Positions 37,343 to 40,253 of a DNA stretch of 40,253 nucleotides are shown here, piece by piece. This DNA is from Deltaproteobacteria bacterium. Its GTDB lineage: Bacteria > Myxococcota_A > Polyangia > Polyangiales > Polyangiaceae. Location: positions 1-40,253 of the forward strand of contig JACRCQ010000015.1 of NCBI GenBank assembly GCA_016218915.1. The letters are read 5' to 3'. Positions within the stretch are counted from its first letter, which is position 1. Each line of letters opens with the position of its first letter. The notes under the pieces were generated by a model, which saw only the letters and a program-made list of their open reading frames with translations, had not been told where the DNA came from and ran no database searches. A program made the position numbers and the translations under genes.

Positions 37343-37458
37343 TGGGGATTTCACGCCCTTTCGCGGGACACCCCAAGCAGTGCAGAGTAGTTCACAGGGA
37401 GACAGGAGATCGTGAGGGGATTTGTATCTCACGGGTCGCACGGTCCTTGCGGGAGACT
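37343..37458 (+). repeat. Diverged copy of the 100-bp repeat, with the tail of a preceding unit
   Basis: GGGGATTT...CGCGGGACACCCCAAG (37343-37378) is the end of one unit. Then TGCAGAGTAGTTCACAGGGAG, GGGGATTTGTAT and TTGCGGGAGAC (37381-37456) give a full unit. Order and spacing match the copies at 35819-36048. Confidence 0.75.
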
Positions 37459-37581
37459 CCGAGCGCCGAATGGATAATTCGAATGCGCGAGTTTCCCTGA
37501 GGTGAAGTTGCCCAGGGCGCAGAGCGCCAGGATCGCATCCGAGGGTCGGGGCTGGAAGACGAGAGCGATGCAGGTCGAGCC

Positions 37582-37605
37582 AGCCGCCGACAGGAGCCGG
37601 CGGCT
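37582..37605 (-). terminator. Hairpin after the Thr/Gly-rich lipoprotein gene
   Basis: A perfect 8-bp stem, AGCCGCCG (37582-37589) with 37598-37605 and an 8-base loop, begins 16 bases after the stop at 37621. There is no T run on the minus strand, so terminator function is only likely. Confidence 0.45.
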
Positions 37606-37620
37606 CTTGCACAATGGGGA

Positions 37621-39102
37621 TCAGGGCATGCACAGACCGATGTCGGTGATCGGGGTGCCGCCAACGGTCAGCACATCCTTGCAGCTCAGCGGGCTGGTGC
37701 AATCGCCGGGCACGGACATGCGGCAGATCTTGATGCAGGTGTTGACCGCCGCGTCCGCGTCGGCTTTCGCGCACAATCCTCGATAAGCCCCACCCTGCGG
37801 TGCGCAGAAGTTCTCTGTGGTCGTGCACGGCGCTCCGACCGCAGCGGGGTCGCCGCCACCGGTCGCGCAGTATCCGCCAACCCAGCAGCTCTGCCCGCTC
37901 GCGGCGCAGGTCGGGGTGGCACCGAAGTAGTCGCACATCTGCGTGCACACGTTCACCGAGCCGCCATCGCCAGGATCGGCGCTCATGCAGCGGTAGCCCG
38001 CCACGCACCCCGAGTTGACTACGCTGTCAGCTGGATTGCACGCCGCGTCCGCAGTGCCAGTCCCCTTTGCGTAGCAGCCGCCTTCAGTCTGGGCATAGCC
38101 GAACGACAGACACTCACTGGTCGCACCGCACTCGGTGCCGGTCATCGGCGTGCACTTGGTGTAGCAGGCTCCCACCACGGCGTTTTCGTCCTGGGAAACG
38201 CACAGCTCCGTTGCAGCGCACGTCTTGGGAGGATTCGCGTTGTCGCAGCCGAACGGCTGGCAGGTCGCGGTCTTGGGATCGCACACCATCGCATTGACGT
38301 TCCCGCAGTCCGTCGCCTTGGCGCAGGGCGTGCCGGCATCGACTGAAGTCGGGACCGTGTTCACGTCGGCCGAGGCGAGTGTGAGGCATTCGCCGCCCGG
38401 GACCGGAGTGCTGTGATAGGTGGTTGAGTCGACTGTCACTTCGATCAGCTTGACGTTGGTCAGCTTGACCTTCATCTGCCCCGTGGGGGGGCTCGTGACT
38501 TCCGTAAACTCGGCAGAGCCCGACTCGACGTAGAACGTCTTGGTTGGGGGCTGGCTTCCGTCGTTCGGATAGTCGGTTCTCACGAGCACGCAGTGGTTGC
38601 ATGTCTCGTAGTTCGCATCGTCGCCTGCGCTCAGGTCGAACGTGCCGGCCTTCTGCGTGAAACCGTTGGCCTCGAACAGCTCGATCGTGAGCTGGTCGGT
38701 GTCAGCGTTGTCCAGGTTGGGGGCGACCACACCCTCGGCGAAAGCATAGGTGGAGTCAGCCTTGAACCCGGACGCAGTGATGTCCTTGCAGGTCACGGTG
38801 CCGCCGGTGCCGGCCGCGCCCCCTGTGGCGCCACCGGTGCCAGCCGCGCCGCCCGTGGCTCCGCCCGTGCCCGCTGCGCCGCCTGTTGCTCCGCCCGTAC
38901 CTGCAGCACCGCCTGTTGCTCCGCCCGTTCCGCTTGTTCCGCCTTTGCCCGCGGTCCCAGCCTGTCCACCCGTCTGGGTTCCTCCGGCGCCCGCCTTGGA
39001 TCCGCCCGCGCCCGCGGCGCCGGTATCGGAAGAACTCGAGCACGCAACCCACATAGCAGCGCCAAGGATCGCAACCGGAAGCAACCAAGCTGTGTTTCTC
39101 AT
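37621..39102 (-). CDS. Lipoprotein with Thr/Gly/Ala repeats and Cys-rich modules
   Basis: The protein has 493 residues from the ATG at 39102, chosen because AGGAGG (39109-39114) precedes it and a lipoprotein signal follows (LLPVAILGAAMWVAC). The frame runs further upstream without support. Next is a Gly/Ala/Thr linker with four copies of the 10-residue unit TGGATGGAAG. A beta-rich domain of about 150 residues follows (DITASGFKADSTYAFAEGVV, LTIELFEANGF, MKVKLTNVKLIEVTVD), then several Cys modules with six or more Cys each (GTPCAKATDCGNVNAMVC, CTPMTGTECGATSEC). It ends in LCMP with no membrane tail. The domain after the linker is not recognised. Likely a surface lipoprotein with disulfides, similar in plan to the exported protein at 11832. 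Confidence 0.87.
   Translation of the reverse strand: MRNTAWLLPVAILGAAMWVACSSSSDTGAAGAGGSKAGAGGTQTGGQAGTAGKGGTSGTGGATGGAAGTGGATGGAAGTGGATGGAAGTGGATGGAAGTGGTVTCKDITASGFKADSTYAFAEGVVAPNLDNADTDQLTIELFEANGFTQKAGTFDLSAGDDANYETCNHCVLVRTDYPNDGSQPPTKTFYVESGSAEFTEVTSPPTGQMKVKLTNVKLIEVTVDSTTYHSTPVPGGECLTLASADVNTVPTSVDAGTPCAKATDCGNVNAMVCDPKTATCQPFGCDNANPPKTCAATELCVSQDENAVVGACYTKCTPMTGTECGATSECLSFGYAQTEGGCYAKGTGTADAACNPADSVVNSGCVAGYRCMSADPGDGGSVNVCTQMCDYFGATPTCAASGQSCWVGGYCATGGGDPAAVGAPCTTTENFCAPQGGAYRGLCAKADADAAVNTCIKICRMSVPGDCTSPLSCKDVLTVGGTPITDIGLCMP
38811..38930 (-). repeat. Four 30-bp tandem repeats in the lipoprotein linker
   Basis: Units start at 38811, 38841, 38871 and 38901, each encoding ten residues of the Thr/Gly/Ala linker. 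They differ mainly at third codon positions, so the protein repeat is being kept while the DNA drifts. Confidence 0.85.
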
Positions 39103-40253
39103 GAGAGACCTCCTGGATGAACGGCGGACAAGCCGCAACAAATGAAGAAACCGAAGCGTAGAACCAAGTCGCCATGGAGTGCAACGCTCGAAGGTCTCCC
39201 TCCAGGTTCGCTCCATTGTCCCTGACGCATCCCCGGCCTTCCGGAGCCCCCGGGGCTGAAGCCCGCGCGGCGTCCGGAATCTGCGGATCATCCCGACATC
39301 TGCCCAGCGAGCCATCGAACCGGCTTGCGCCTCATCGCCGGCTGGTGGATGGAGCGGGTCTGTCAACGGCCCGCGAAGTGCCTGCTTCTGCCCTCGGCGG
39401 GCCATGGCAGAAGCTGGGGCGCGATCGCCGAGCCGCAGCCTGCGAGGCTCTCGCAGCCGTGGGGTCAGGTATCCGAACGCGTAGCTCGACAAGATCCGAA
39501 TCGAGCGCTGCGTACAGCGCAACCTATCGGTCTGCTTCGTTGGACAGGGTCAGTTGCGTCGGTTTGATGAGCAACCCGAGAACATCGGGATTCGGCCTTG
39601 CTGACCATGCCTATTGTTGCGCCCATTGGGGCACCGGCCTGTGCGACCGGTGCCCCGGGGCCGCCGCGCTTCAGCGTTTGGGCATCGCCAGTCGCGTCAG
39701 CATCGCACTGAGCCTCCAGAGCTTGGCGATGACGCCGGCTACCGCCCTCAGCCCGCGCCCAGCGAAACCGGCAGGCGCGATCATCCCTGGTGCGCGCTGC
39801 CGCTTCGCTGGTGAGCGTGAAGGCGCCCCTCCTTGTGCCCGCCTCGGAAGGTGCGCGGGCTTCGCCCACCCGCGCGCAGCTTGCGTGACAGCGAAATTGC
39901 GGTGAAGTGGGTGCAAGCTGGCAGCTGGCACGCAAGGTGCGCGACCCAAGCGAAGCCCGCGCGCCGGCAGGCGGGCAACAAGCGAGCAAGCGGCGAGCGC
40001 AGGCCGGCGTCGGCCAGCGAGTAGGGCCAGCGGGCAGAGGCGAGCGGCAAGGGGCAAGCGGCGAGCGAGCAAGCGAGCCAGCGAGCCAGCGAGAGCTGCC
40101 GTGCCGGCCACGCGACCGCTACCCGCTACCCACTACCCACTACCCCCGCGCCCTACACGCTCGCCAAAGCGGGGTGAGCGAGCCGCCGCCGGGGGGGGCG
40201 GGCACGCGCGTGAATCTGGCCCAAGTGCGGGCAGGCGGCGGCGAGCGACAGGG
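39103..40253. other. Long region without a convincing gene
   Basis: Open frames occur on both strands (for example minus strand 39671-40111, 146 residues, Ala/Arg/Leu-rich), but none shows a domain and they read like GC-rich chance frames or decayed genes. A 10-bp perfect stem, GGGGCACCGG (39628-39637) with 39647-39656, is a possible terminator. From about 39950 the DNA is low-complexity, with GCGAGC-rich runs. At 40118-40145 there are four 7-base units (GCTACCC, GCTACCC, ACTACCC, ACTACCC). Confidence 0.45.
39628..39656. terminator. Strong isolated hairpin
   Basis: A perfect 10-bp stem with a 9-base loop and no T run on either side. It sits 15 bases beyond the end of a doubtful minus-strand frame (stop at 39671), which is the only reason to call it a terminator. 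Confidence 0.35.

Larger units (their letters stand above)
37321..37620. other. Intergenic region with a repeat copy and a hairpin
   Basis: These 300 bases lie between two minus-strand genes. They hold a diverged copy of the 100-bp repeat (37366-37458) with the tail of another before it, and a GC-rich hairpin at 37582-37605. No gene was recognised. Confidence 0.6.

Noticed and set aside
39174..39905. Plus-strand 243-residue frame
   Set aside because: Its composition is that of chance frames and no motif or start signal was found.
39671..40111. Minus-strand 146-residue frame followed by a hairpin
   Set aside because: It is Ala/Arg/Leu low complexity with no domain, and the upstream part is GCGAGC-repeat DNA. 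Left as non-coding.

Overview
The window looks like chromosomal DNA of a myxobacterium (Myxococcota, probably a Polyangiales-type genome). The DNA is very GC-rich. Two proteins end in MYXO-CTERM-type tails (Gly/Cys motif, membrane segment, Arg cluster). One protein carries a long array of the Cys-rich repeats typical of this phylum. Lipoproteins with Gly/Ala-rich linkers are frequent, and there is a Pkn-type Ser/Thr kinase. No tRNA, rRNA, CRISPR array or prophage was seen. The only mobile-element trace is a truncated transposase at the left edge.

Layout. 1-196 (-): 5' end of a DDE transposase cut by the window edge. 618-6365 (+): a membrane-anchored protein with a possible transglutaminase-like centre, then a large exported TPR-CHAT protease-like protein with an added beta-barrel-like C-terminus. 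6334-9030 (-): a Ser/Thr kinase and an NAD(P)-binding protein in one operon. 9172-10761 (+): Gly-rich beta-helix lipoprotein. 10804-11723 (-): a glutaredoxin-like protein and a TlpA-like thioredoxin in a 4-bp overlapping operon, divergent from a Cys-rich exported protein (11832-13172, +). 13341-15964 (+): scpA-scpB of the SMC condensin complex; ScpB is greatly enlarged by acidic low-complexity arms. 16061-19599 (+): a beta-propeller lipoprotein and a MYXO-CTERM protein. 19601-21664 (-): YyaL/DUF255 thioredoxin-domain protein. 21712-22752 (-): Cys-rich repeat lipoprotein. 23239-26638 (+): a lipoprotein with a possible Cys/His hydrolase centre, a beta-propeller lipoprotein and a small DUF4190-like membrane protein. 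26902-39102 is all on the minus strand: an FGE/SUMF1-fold lipoprotein, a giant MYXO-CTERM beta-helix protein, a hypothetical protein, a PlsC - trypsin-like protease - NMT1/OmpA-like operon, a thioredoxin-TPR protein and a Thr/Gly-rich lipoprotein. 39103-40253 has no convincing gene.

Theme. Most genes encode cell-envelope or secreted proteins, many of them rich in Cys. Four thioredoxin-fold proteins sit among them, which fits a need to form and repair disulfides outside the cytoplasm (inference). The housekeeping anchors are scpAB and plsC.

Most notable: (i) the CHAT-beta-barrel fusion; (ii) ScpB with a 77-residue all-acidic tail encoded by a GAC microsatellite, plus an N-terminal arm built from copies of a 25-bp sequence that also occurs alone in an intergenic region; (iii) a family of about 100-bp repeats found in three intergenic regions, one of them a fresh tandem duplication. 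No complete, clearly new multi-gene system could be shown from the sequence alone.
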